Source: Crateriforma sp964453205
Lineage (GTDB): Bacteria; Planctomycetota; Planctomycetia; Pirellulales; Pirellulaceae
Assembly (NCBI GenBank): GCA_964453205.1
Contig: CAYVRC010000028.1
Location: 1-42,932 of the forward strand
DNA length: 42,932 bases
Direction: 5' to 3'
Shown here piece after piece: positions 35,186 through 42,298 of this stretch (positions within the stretch are counted from its first letter, which is position 1; every line of letters starts with the position of its first letter). The notes below the pieces were generated by a model. It ran no database searches. It was given only the letters and a program-made list of their open reading frames with translations, and was not told the DNA's origin. Made by a program: the position numbers and the translations under genes.

Positions 35186-35905
35186 ATGTGTCCACCTTTT
35201 CTTTCATCCGAGCTTGCCTTGCGGGTTGCCACGGCGGCCGGCAGGCTGGGCGTCGAGACAAAGACTTTTGTTCCTGTGCTGGTCGAGTGCGTCGGATTGC
35301 CGTTCACGAAAAGTCGGTTCGGCAAGACGACGGTGAATCGTGTGGCCGAGTCGCTGGCCCGCTCCGATGATCCGGCGGCCAACTACGCGGCCGGCGAACG
35401 CGACGCTTTGAAATCCGCCGTGCAGACTTTGTGGGGCTTTCGAGCCGACGATGAATCACGCCTGCCCGAAACGACCGGCTCCGTCGATGACCCGGCCGAC
35501 GGAGCGATTCGTGTCGCCGTCGCCAGCAGCGACGGACAATGGATCGACGAGCATTTCGGCGGCACGTTGCGATTCTTTGTTTTTCAAGTCGCGCCGGACG
35601 GGAGTGCCTTGATCGACATTCGCAGCACGCGAGATGCCGTGGACGCGGAAGACGGCAGCGAATTCCGCGTCGATCTGATTCAAGATTGCCAGATCCTGTA
35701 TGTGCGATCGATCGGCGGCCCGCCCGCTGGCAAAGTCACTCAACGCGGCATCCACCCGATGAAAGTGGAACAGCGTGTGGCCATCCCTGATGAACTGGCG
35801 CGGCTGCAGACCAAGATGGGCAACAGTCCGCCGCCGTGGTTGGCCAAAGCCATGGGAGTCCCCGTCGAAGACCGGATCCGTTTCACCGAGGCGTCTCAGT
35901 CATGA
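35186..35905 (+). CDS. NifY/NafY-type FeMo-co binding protein
   Basis: A 239-residue protein related to NafY/NifY, which binds FeMo-co or its precursor and apo-dinitrogenase during maturation. Residues 1-95 form a helical N-terminal domain (SSELALRVATAAGRLGVETK). From about 113 a dinitrogenase iron-molybdenum cofactor domain follows: IRVAVASSDGQWIDEHFGGT, later PAGKVTQRGIHPMKVEQRVA. It ends with KMGNSPPPWLAKAMG, an ending typical of NifY. Length is close to Azotobacter NafY. The ATG at 35186 follows GGAGAATGCC. The next gene overlaps its stop as ATGA. nifY and nafY cannot be separated with certainty from sequence alone. Confidence 0.85.
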   Translation: MCPPFLSSELALRVATAAGRLGVETKTFVPVLVECVGLPFTKSRFGKTTVNRVAESLARSDDPAANYAAGERDALKSAVQTLWGFRADDESRLPETTGSVDDPADGAIRVAVASSDGQWIDEHFGGTLRFFVFQVAPDGSALIDIRSTRDAVDAEDGSEFRVDLIQDCQILYVRSIGGPPAGKVTQRGIHPMKVEQRVAIPDELARLQTKMGNSPPPWLAKAMGVPVEDRIRFTEASQS

Positions 35906-36243
35906 ACGCCACGACGCAACCGCTTCGATCGACAGCGCTGTCGCGTCCGATCGAAGATTCGACGGAACCGCAAGGCATCACACCGGAGCGACTCGCCGCG
36001 TTGGCCGACATCATCGAGCGTCACGGGCTGACCGAACAGACCGTCGCGGTCATCCGCAGCGTGAACGCGGACTTGCGCGTCACGCTGTGCAACGAAGACG
36101 ACATCACGGCCGGTCGCCCGGTGCTCAAACGCGGCAGCTTTCACGTTTATTTGGTCGGCGGACAAAGCCACTGCTTGACACTGACGGCGGACTACGACGC
36201 CGCCATCGGAATCGTGTTGGCGGAATTCGACCCTCCCTCCTAG
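35902..36243 (+). CDS. Small conserved nif-cluster protein (DUF6129-like)
   Basis: A 113-residue cytoplasmic protein that resembles a small family found next to nifE in other diazotrophs (DUF6129-like, from memory). The core reads LRVTLCNEDDITAGRPVLKR, then GSFHVYLVGGQSHCLTLTAD and AAIGIVLAEFD. The first 40 residues are probably an unstructured leader. Its ATG overlaps the stop of the nifY-type gene by four bases (ATGA), and nifE begins 26 bases after it, so it is tightly coupled to cofactor-maturation genes. Function is unknown; position suggests a helper in FeMo-co handling. Confidence 0.75.
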   Translation: MNATTQPLRSTALSRPIEDSTEPQGITPERLAALADIIERHGLTEQTVAVIRSVNADLRVTLCNEDDITAGRPVLKRGSFHVYLVGGQSHCLTLTADYDAAIGIVLAEFDPPS

Positions 36244-36269
36244 CCTCCCGACGCTCACCGAAAACGATC

Positions 36270-37811
36270 ATGTCGAAAAGCAAACGTGAACTCGCCGAGC
36301 TTCTCAACGAGAAAGCTTGCCAGCACAATCACAAGTCGAAATCGGGTTGCGCCAAACCCAAACCAGGCGCGACGGCGGGCGGATGCGCTTTTGACGGAGC
36401 CCAAATCGCACTCTTGCCCATCGCGGACGTTGCCCACATCGTGCACGGTTCGATCGCGTGTGCCGGAAGTTCTTGGGACAACCGCGGAACGCGTTCCTCG
36501 GGACCCGAGCTTTACAAAATCGGCATGACGACCGATTTGACCGAACAAGACGTGATCATGGGACGTGGTGAGAAGCGTCTCCTGCATTCGATCAAACAGG
36601 CGATTCGAGATTACCGTCCCGCCGCCGTGTTCGTTTACAACACTTGTGTGCCCGCCTTGACCGGCGATGATGTCGGTGCGGTTTGTAAAGCGGCGGAGGC
36701 ACATTTCAAGGTGCCGTGCGTCTTGGTCGATTCGGCCGGCTTTTATGGGACCAAGAATCTCGGCAATCGCATCGGCGGCGAAGCCATGTTCAGCCGAGTG
36801 ATCGGGACTCGCCAGCCCGACCCGCCGCCGCCCGCTTCGCATCGTCCCGGCATTCGCGTGCATGATGTGAATTTGATCGGCGAATACAACATCGCGGGCG
36901 AATTCTGGCAGGTCGCGCCGCTGTTCGATGAGTTGGGTTTGAGAATCCTGTGCTCCTTGTCCGGTGACGCTCGTTTTCATGAAGTGCAAACGATGCACGC
37001 GGCCGAAGTGAACATGCTGGTTTGCAGCAAAGCGCTGATCAACGTTGCTCGCAAGCTGCAGGAAAAGTTCAACACGCCTTGGTTCGAAGGCAGCTTCTAC
37101 GGAATTGCCGATACCTCGGCGGCCCTTCGCTCTTTTGCCGACCTGATCGGTTGCCTGGACCTCGCCAATCGCACCGAAAGATTGATCGAACGCGAAGAGT
37201 CGCGCATCGAAGAAGAATTGCGACCTTGGCGAGAACGGCTTCGCGGCAAACGGGTCTTGCTTTACACCGGCGGCGTCAAGTCCTGGTCGATCGTTTCCGC
37301 GCTGCAAGACTTGGGCGTCGAAGTCGTCGCGACCGGAACGAAGAAATCGACCGAACAAGACAAACAACGAATTCGCGAATTGATGGGTGAAGACGCCAAG
37401 ATGATTCCCGCGGGCAGTCCTCGCGTCTTGCTGGATGCGATCGAAGACTACGGGGCGGACATGCTGATCGCCGGCGGTCGCAACATGTACACGGCGTTGA
37501 AGGCACGCGTGCCTTTTTTGGACATCAATCAGGAACGCGATTATCCCTATGCCGGATACGACGGCATGATCGAACTCGCCCGCCAGCTCTGCGTCGGGCT
37601 GGAAAGTCCGGTTTGGGAAGCAGCCCAATCGGTCCCGCCTTGGCGGAACGTCGATCCGTCGGAGGATGCATCGGCCACGAACGGGTATTCGTTCATCGAA
37701 CCGACGGACATCGGACGCCGGATCGAGGCGGGGCAACACGGACGATCGACGCACACCCAGCGCGTCGAAACCCAACAGGCCACATCACGGACCACCGGGG
37801 CGAGTAATTGA
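36270..37811 (+). CDS. nifE: NifE, FeMo-co scaffold alpha chain
   Basis: A 513-residue subunit of the NifEN scaffold, on which the NifB product is matured to FeMo-co. Conserved cysteines are C39 (GGCAFDGAQIALLPIADVAH), C64 (SIACAGSSWD) and C126 (YNTCVPALTGDD), which hold the NifEN cluster, and C252 (MLVCSKALINVARKL) at the cofactor site. The C-terminus extends about 40 residues past the usual end with a polar tail (RRIEAGQHGRSTHTQRVETQ). The ATG at 36270 lies 26 bases after the preceding gene. nifN starts 2 bases after its stop. Confidence 0.95.
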   Translation: MSKSKRELAELLNEKACQHNHKSKSGCAKPKPGATAGGCAFDGAQIALLPIADVAHIVHGSIACAGSSWDNRGTRSSGPELYKIGMTTDLTEQDVIMGRGEKRLLHSIKQAIRDYRPAAVFVYNTCVPALTGDDVGAVCKAAEAHFKVPCVLVDSAGFYGTKNLGNRIGGEAMFSRVIGTRQPDPPPPASHRPGIRVHDVNLIGEYNIAGEFWQVAPLFDELGLRILCSLSGDARFHEVQTMHAAEVNMLVCSKALINVARKLQEKFNTPWFEGSFYGIADTSAALRSFADLIGCLDLANRTERLIEREESRIEEELRPWRERLRGKRVLLYTGGVKSWSIVSALQDLGVEVVATGTKKSTEQDKQRIRELMGEDAKMIPAGSPRVLLDAIEDYGADMLIAGGRNMYTALKARVPFLDINQERDYPYAGYDGMIELARQLCVGLESPVWEAAQSVPPWRNVDPSEDASATNGYSFIEPTDIGRRIEAGQHGRSTHTQRVETQQATSRTTGASN

Positions 37812-37813
37812 TC

Positions 37814-39247
37814 ATGGCAACGATTCAAAAGCGAAACAAGGCGATGTCGGTCAATCCGCTCAAGACATCGCAAACCGTCGGCGCGGCGATCGCGTTTCTG
37901 GGCATCGATCGCAGCATTCCGATGATGCACGGAAGCCAAGGCTGCACCGCGTTCGGCAAGGTCTTCTTCGTCCGGCATTTCCGGGAGCCGGTCCCGCTTC
38001 AGACGACTGCGATGGATCAAGCCAGCAGTGTCTTGGGGGCGGACGAAAATGTCGTGGAGGGACTGGCGACGGTATGCGAAAAGTCGTCGCCCGCGTTGAT
38101 CGGGTTGCCGACAACGGGGCTTGCCGAGACACAGGGCTGTGACATCCTCCGCAACGTTCGAGAATTTCGGCAGCAGTACCCACAGCACGCCGATGTTGCG
38201 GTCATTCCGGTCAACACGCCTGACTTTAGCGGCAGCTTCGAAACCGGCTACGCGGCGGCCGTCACCGCGATGATCGATGAACTGGTACCGCGTCAGAAAA
38301 CGACCGGCCGCCACCGACGCCAAGTCAACGTCTTGGTCAGCTCCGCGTTGTCGATCGGGGACGTCGAGTGGCTCAAGGAAACCATCGAAGCTTTCGGGCT
38401 AGCTCCCGTCGTCTTGCCCGATTTGTCGGAATCCTTGGACGGTCATTTGACGGACCGCGACTTCAGCCCCGTCTCGGTCGGCGGGACTCCGGTGCAATCC
38501 TTCGCCACACTCGGTGATTCCGTGGGCACCTTGGTCATCGGCGACTCGCTGGGAAAGGCGGCGGATCTGTTGGCCGAACGAACCAAGCTGCGTGACGAAC
38601 GCTTCACCCATCTGATGGGACTCTCCGCCCCGGACCGACTGCTGATGACGCTGTCGTCTTGGAGCGGCGTGCCGGTTCCCGAAAGTTTTTCCAGGCAACG
38701 TTCGCAGCTGCAGGACGCCATGCTCGATACGCACTTCATGATCGGTGCCTCCAGAATCGCGATCGCCGCGGACCCCGACTTGCTGCTTGGCATGGCGGAA
38801 TTGGTTGCCGGCATGGGCGGCCGGGTTGTGGCGGCCGTCGCGCCGTCTTACTCGCCGGTCTTAAAGGCCGTGCCCACCGAAGTCGTCCAGATCGGCGATT
38901 TGGAGGACCTGGAAAAGTCGGCCGTCCGAGGAGACGCCGAACTGTTGATAAGCAATTCACACGCCGCCGATTCCGCGACCCGCCTGGGGATTCCGCTGAT
39001 CCGAACGGGCTTTCCGCAATACGACAAGATCGGCGGCTACACGCGGCAATGGTGTGGTTATCGCGGAACCCGACAGACCTTGTTCGATCTGGCCAACGAG
39101 TTAGCCCATCACCGTGAACATGCTTTACCGGTGTTCCGGTCCATGTACTGCACAAAAGACGCCTCGCCGGAGGCTTCCCGGAACGCATCTTCCACAGACT
39201 TAAGTCCCAACCTCGACGCCGCCGGAGTCCCCATCCATGTCGCTTGA
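37814..39247 (+). CDS. nifN: NifN, FeMo-co scaffold beta chain
   Basis: A 477-residue partner of NifE. It starts with the family-typical KRNKAMSVNPLKTSQTVGAA and has the cysteine motif MHGSQGCTAFGKVFFVRHF and GLPTTGLAETQGCDI. It ends in a short tail after HHREHALPVFRSMYCTKD. The ATG at 37814 was taken over a TTG two codons earlier; GGGGCGAG lies at a suitable distance. nifX starts inside its last codons (11-base overlap), so the two are translationally coupled. Confidence 0.94.
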   Translation: MATIQKRNKAMSVNPLKTSQTVGAAIAFLGIDRSIPMMHGSQGCTAFGKVFFVRHFREPVPLQTTAMDQASSVLGADENVVEGLATVCEKSSPALIGLPTTGLAETQGCDILRNVREFRQQYPQHADVAVIPVNTPDFSGSFETGYAAAVTAMIDELVPRQKTTGRHRRQVNVLVSSALSIGDVEWLKETIEAFGLAPVVLPDLSESLDGHLTDRDFSPVSVGGTPVQSFATLGDSVGTLVIGDSLGKAADLLAERTKLRDERFTHLMGLSAPDRLLMTLSSWSGVPVPESFSRQRSQLQDAMLDTHFMIGASRIAIAADPDLLLGMAELVAGMGGRVVAAVAPSYSPVLKAVPTEVVQIGDLEDLEKSAVRGDAELLISNSHAADSATRLGIPLIRTGFPQYDKIGGYTRQWCGYRGTRQTLFDLANELAHHREHALPVFRSMYCTKDASPEASRNASSTDLSPNLDAAGVPIHVA

Positions 39248-39728
39248 ACGAGAAATGAAACTTGTCTCCCCTGCCAACGGCTCGGCCGTCCACTGCGGGC
39301 AACCCGTGCTGCGGATCGCGATCGCCACGAGCGACTTGGAGCATGTCGACCAGCATTTCGGGTCGGCATCGCGGCTGGCCAAATTCGAAGTCACCAGCGA
39401 TTCGTCTCAATTCGTCGGCGTCTGTGTGTTTTCCGAAACGCGGCACGACGGCAACGAAAGCAAGCTTGTCGAAAAACTCCGTCGACTCCGCGGGCAACAT
39501 GCGGTCCTCAGCACCGCGATCGGCGGTTCCGCGGTCAGACAGTTGATCGCGGCCGGAATTCAGCCGATCAAACTCGGCGAAGAATCCGCGATCGTCGAAG
39601 TCTTGGAATACTTTCAACGCGAAGTCGAACTCGGCTCAACCCCGTGGGTCAACAAAGCCCTTTCATCGTCCACGGGCGAGTCGACGGACCCATTGGAAGC
39701 CTATCTGCAATCCGACTGGAACGAGTGA
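39237..39728 (+). CDS. nifX: NifX FeMo-co carrier protein
   Basis: A 163-residue protein that holds NifB-co or the VK cluster between NifB, NifEN and later steps. The cofactor-binding domain is LRIAIATSDLEHVDQHFGSA, followed by ETRHDGNESKLVEKLRRLRG and GGSAVRQLIAAGIQPIKLGE, and STPWVNKAL near the end. Its ATG lies within nifN (39237, with nifN stopping at 39247), fixing the start. Unlike the NifY-type gene at 35186 it lacks the extra helical N-terminal domain. Confidence 0.93.
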   Translation: MSLEREMKLVSPANGSAVHCGQPVLRIAIATSDLEHVDQHFGSASRLAKFEVTSDSSQFVGVCVFSETRHDGNESKLVEKLRRLRGQHAVLSTAIGGSAVRQLIAAGIQPIKLGEESAIVEVLEYFQREVELGSTPWVNKALSSSTGESTDPLEAYLQSDWNE

Positions 39729-39778
39729 TCGCACTTGCCTTTCGTCACCCATCATTCACCACGCCAACGGAGGCTACC

Positions 39779-40234
39779 GTGTCACACGCGACCCTGAACT
39801 ACACCGAGACCAAAATCACCAAGGAACTGATCAAACAAATTCGCGCCCTGGACACCTATGACGTTCTAGACGGCCAAAGCGATGCCGAAACGCTCGATCC
39901 GTTCATCATGACCAAAGAACGGAGGCGACAAATGCCCATCGTCGGTGATCCCGATGAGATTGTGATGGCACGTGTCAAAGCGTTCTACAACGCCATCGCG
40001 ACCTCCATCGAAAATGCGTGCGGACTGATGGCCGTGCCGATGTTGAAAGTCTCCCACGAAGGCTTCGGCAGGGTACTGATCACCGTGGGAAAACTGGTCG
40101 TGCTGGATCGATCGCTTCGAGACCTGCATCGTTTCGGCTTTCCGAGCTTGGAGGCATTGAACGAGCAAGCCGATCGGATGATCGGCGACGCGCTGATGAC
40201 GATCGAATCCTACGACGCGGCGGCAAAAGCGTAA
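39779..40234 (+). CDS. NifX-associated protein (DUF269)
   Basis: A 151-residue helical protein of the NifX-associated family (DUF269), regularly encoded after nifX; function unknown. Family stretches are FIMTKERRRQMPIVGDPDEI, VKAFYNAIATSIENACGLMA, MLKVSHEGFGRVLITVGKLV and LDRSLRDLHRFGFPSLEAL. The start is GTG at 39779: a full GGAGG (39769-39773) stands five bases before it and the protein then has the family length. A longer ATG form would overlap nifX by 85 bases and add residues unlike the family. Confidence 0.9.
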   Translation: MSHATLNYTETKITKELIKQIRALDTYDVLDGQSDAETLDPFIMTKERRRQMPIVGDPDEIVMARVKAFYNAIATSIENACGLMAVPMLKVSHEGFGRVLITVGKLVVLDRSLRDLHRFGFPSLEALNEQADRMIGDALMTIESYDAAAKA

Positions 40235-40273
40235 GACCGTTCGGGACAATCGCGTCACGCACGATCAGCCGAG

Positions 40274-40308
40274 AATCAGTTCATCAGGCTCCGGCCTGCC
40301 GGCTGATT
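40274..40308 (+). other. Hairpin in the spacer before the ferredoxin III gene
   Basis: A nested inverted repeat with outer arms AATCAG/CTGATT and inner arms CAGGC/GCCTG lies in the 160-base spacer 40235-40394. There is no T-run directly after it. It may set mRNA ends or stability between the nifX block and fdxB; no promoter with GG-N10-GC was found in this spacer. Confidence 0.45.
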
Positions 40309-40394
40309 CGCAGAAGAAATTCGACACTTTTGTTTTCCGTTCATCGCTTGGCACCGTCCGACTGAACACTTTCAAAAAAACGGGAGAATTTGAG

Positions 40395-40685
40395 ATGACC
40401 ATGACCGGGACCACTCGCGGCGGCACTTCCTGGGAACCCAAGTTCGTCGATGCTTTGGACGCTTCGACTTGCCTGGGGTGCGGTCGTTGCTTCAAGGTTT
40501 GTCCGAGGAATGTGTTCGACTTGGTCGATCGGGACGAGTTGGAGGCGGACGAAGATTTCGACGACGACGGATTCGACGACGACAACGCGATGGTCATGAC
40601 CATCGCGAACAAGGACGACTGCATCGGCTGCGAAGCCTGTGCGAAGGTCTGTCCGAAGGATTGCCATGCTCACGTTGCCGCGTGA
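40395..40685 (+). CDS. fdxB: Nif-specific ferredoxin III
   Basis: A 96-residue 2[4Fe-4S] ferredoxin of the type called ferredoxin III, nif-specific. Cluster cysteines are C26, C29, C32, C36 (CLGCGRCFKVCP) and C76, C79, C82, C86 (CIGCEACAKVCP). An acidic linker (DELEADEDFDDDGFDDDNA) separates the clusters, and the N-terminal SWEPKFVDALDASTCLGCGR is family-typical. The ATG at 40395 follows GGGAGAATTTGAG. In other diazotrophs this gene follows nifENX and a DUF269 gene, as here. Confidence 0.92.
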   Translation: MTMTGTTRGGTSWEPKFVDALDASTCLGCGRCFKVCPRNVFDLVDRDELEADEDFDDDGFDDDNAMVMTIANKDDCIGCEACAKVCPKDCHAHVAA

Positions 40686-40730
40686 ACCAGTCGCCGCCCA
40701 AATGACTCCACAAGGTTCAAGAGAATTCCC

Positions 40731-40886
40731 ATGTGCATGAAAAAGAAAAATGTTGGTTCCAAGACCAAATCGAAGGGTCTATTTGTTTGTAAGAAGTGCG
40801 GCCGAGATGGCGACAATCCGATCGAGATGTGCAAGGCGAAACCGTCTGGCGAATTCGCGAAACGATTCGTGAAGCCGAAGAAATGA
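40731..40886 (+). CDS. Unrecognised 51-residue Cys- and Lys-rich protein
   Basis: A short frame of 51 residues starting MCMKKKNVGSKTKSKGLFV and continuing with CKKCGRDGDNPIEMCKAK, ending in KRFVKPKK. Four cysteines (C2, C20, C23, C34) and a C-X2-C-X10-C pattern suggest a small metal-binding knuckle; charge is strongly basic. AAGAG stands about 8 bases before the ATG. It lies 45 bases after fdxB and 49 bases before mop, on the same strand. I do not recognise the family. Coding is likely from the ribosome site, the compact spacing and the cysteine pattern. Confidence 0.55.
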   Translation: MCMKKKNVGSKTKSKGLFVCKKCGRDGDNPIEMCKAKPSGEFAKRFVKPKK

Positions 40887-40935
40887 CCGCCGGCGTCTTG
40901 ATTTGTCTCTCCAGTTCCCTGTCTCGGTCAATCGC

Positions 40936-41145
40936 ATGAAAATCAGTGCTCGTAATGTCTTCCCAGGTACCGTCAAATCCATCCAAGACGGAACGGTTTA
41001 CTCCGAAGTTGTCGTGGAAATTTCGCCGGGGTTGGAAATCGTCGCCACGGTAACCAAGGGCTCCAAAGACGCCCTGGGAATCGAAATCGGCAAGCCGGCT
41101 CATGCGATCATTAAAGCCTCCAACGTGATGCTGGGCGTCGACTGA
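40936..41145 (+). CDS. Molbindin (Mop) molybdate-binding protein
   Basis: A 69-residue single TOBE/Mop domain that binds and stores molybdate in the cytoplasm, fitting the molybdenum demand of FeMo-co. It starts MKISARNVFPGTVKSIQDGT and has VVVEISPGLEIVATVTKGSK and GKPAHAIIKASNVMLGVD, the typical Mop wording and length. The ATG at 40936 is preferred on family length although no strong ribosome site precedes it. It is the last recognisable gene of the nif block; 203 bases without a gene follow before pyrF. Confidence 0.9.
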   Translation: MKISARNVFPGTVKSIQDGTVYSEVVVEISPGLEIVATVTKGSKDALGIEIGKPAHAIIKASNVMLGVD

Positions 41146-41348
41146 GTCGTCGATTGCATTCCGGACTTTGCATCCACGCGGTACGCCAAGCCCGAGCGTT
41201 CCGGGGCCGATTCCGATGACGTCTGCTCTGGAACCGCCGCGCCAAGTCTCGCGTCCCGCCGGATCTGGCAAAAGCAAACGGCTGGACCGGGCAGGGGGAT
41301 CGGGTTATTTTCCGCACGCTTCGTTCCCCGTGCCGGTAGGTCCCCGTG

Positions 41349-42263
41349 ATGAAATTTGCCGATCGACTCTGCCGCGCCGTTCGCGACACCCACTCGGTGA
41401 CGTGCATCGGCTTGGATCCGCGAAAGGCTTCGCTGCCGTCGCCACTTTGCGATGCGGTCGTGGGCGATCAACCCGATGCCTGGGCGGCCGCTTACGTCCA
41501 GTTTTGCAAAGAAATCATCGACGTGGCGGCGGGAAAGGTCGCCTGCGTCAAACCCCAAGCGGCGTTCTTCGAACAACTCGGCCCCGCCGGCATGGTCGCC
41601 TTAGGCGAAGTGATTCGGTACGCCGTTGCGAAGAACTTGCTGGTCATCACCGACGGCAAACGCAATGACATCGGCAGCACCGCGACGGCCTATGCCGATG
41701 CGTACTTGGGTGCCGGAGACCGCAGCGCCTGGGGCAGTGACAGCTTGACGGTCAGCCCGTACCTGGGCGAAGACAGCCTCGAGCCGTTCGTGGAGGTGTG
41801 TGACCGTCGTGACGCCGGGATTTTCGTGCTCGTCAAAACATCGAATCCTGGCGGCGGTTTGCTTCAAGATCGCCAGACCGACGGGCAAACGATTTATGCT
41901 CGCGTCGCCGAACTGGTCACGCAATTGAACGCCGATCGGCCGGGCGAGTGTGGTTACGGTCCAGTCGGTGCCGTGGTCGGAGCGACTTATCCCGATCAGC
42001 TCGCGGAGCTTCGCGCCGCGATGCCCACGGCTTGGATTTTGATTCCCGGCTTTGGCGCCCAGGGCGGCGCCGCCGATGACGTGAAACCCGGCTTCGACGA
42101 CTCCGGGCTGGGCGCCGTCGTCAACAGTTCGCGGCACATCATCTTTGCCCACCGGCGTCCCGAGTTCGCGGAAAAATTCGGCGACGCCCGCTGGCAAGAT
42201 GCCGTCGCGGCGGCCATCGACCAAATGAACGATCAGATGGCGAGCGTTTCGAAGTCGAACTGA
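41349..42263 (+). CDS. pyrF: Orotidine 5'-phosphate decarboxylase
   Basis: A 304-residue enzyme of pyrimidine synthesis that decarboxylates OMP to UMP. The catalytic motif is in LLVITDGKRNDIGSTATAYA (Asp-x-Lys-x2-Asp). Other features are SVTCIGLDPRKASLPS, CVKPQAAFFEQLGPAG and LVKTSNPGG. Length and wording match the longer (type 2) OMP decarboxylases. The ATG at 41349 was chosen over an adjoining GTG. It is a housekeeping gene marking the right boundary of the nif island. Confidence 0.92.
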   Translation: MKFADRLCRAVRDTHSVTCIGLDPRKASLPSPLCDAVVGDQPDAWAAAYVQFCKEIIDVAAGKVACVKPQAAFFEQLGPAGMVALGEVIRYAVAKNLLVITDGKRNDIGSTATAYADAYLGAGDRSAWGSDSLTVSPYLGEDSLEPFVEVCDRRDAGIFVLVKTSNPGGGLLQDRQTDGQTIYARVAELVTQLNADRPGECGYGPVGAVVGATYPDQLAELRAAMPTAWILIPGFGAQGGAADDVKPGFDDSGLGAVVNSSRHIIFAHRRPEFAEKFGDARWQDAVAAAIDQMNDQMASVSKSN

Positions 42264-42298
42264 ATCCGTGTGTCCCGAGCAGATTTTGGAGCGATTTG

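Noticed and set aside
40341..40353. TTGGCACCGTCCG before the ferredoxin III gene as a sigma-54 promoter
   Set aside because: TTGGCAC looks right for -24 but CT, not GC, stands at the -12 position.
15098..41145. Integrase, transposase, tRNA or direct-repeat borders of a mobile island
   Set aside because: None could be seen inside or next to the nif block; any claim of recent transfer would need composition or phylogenetic analysis.
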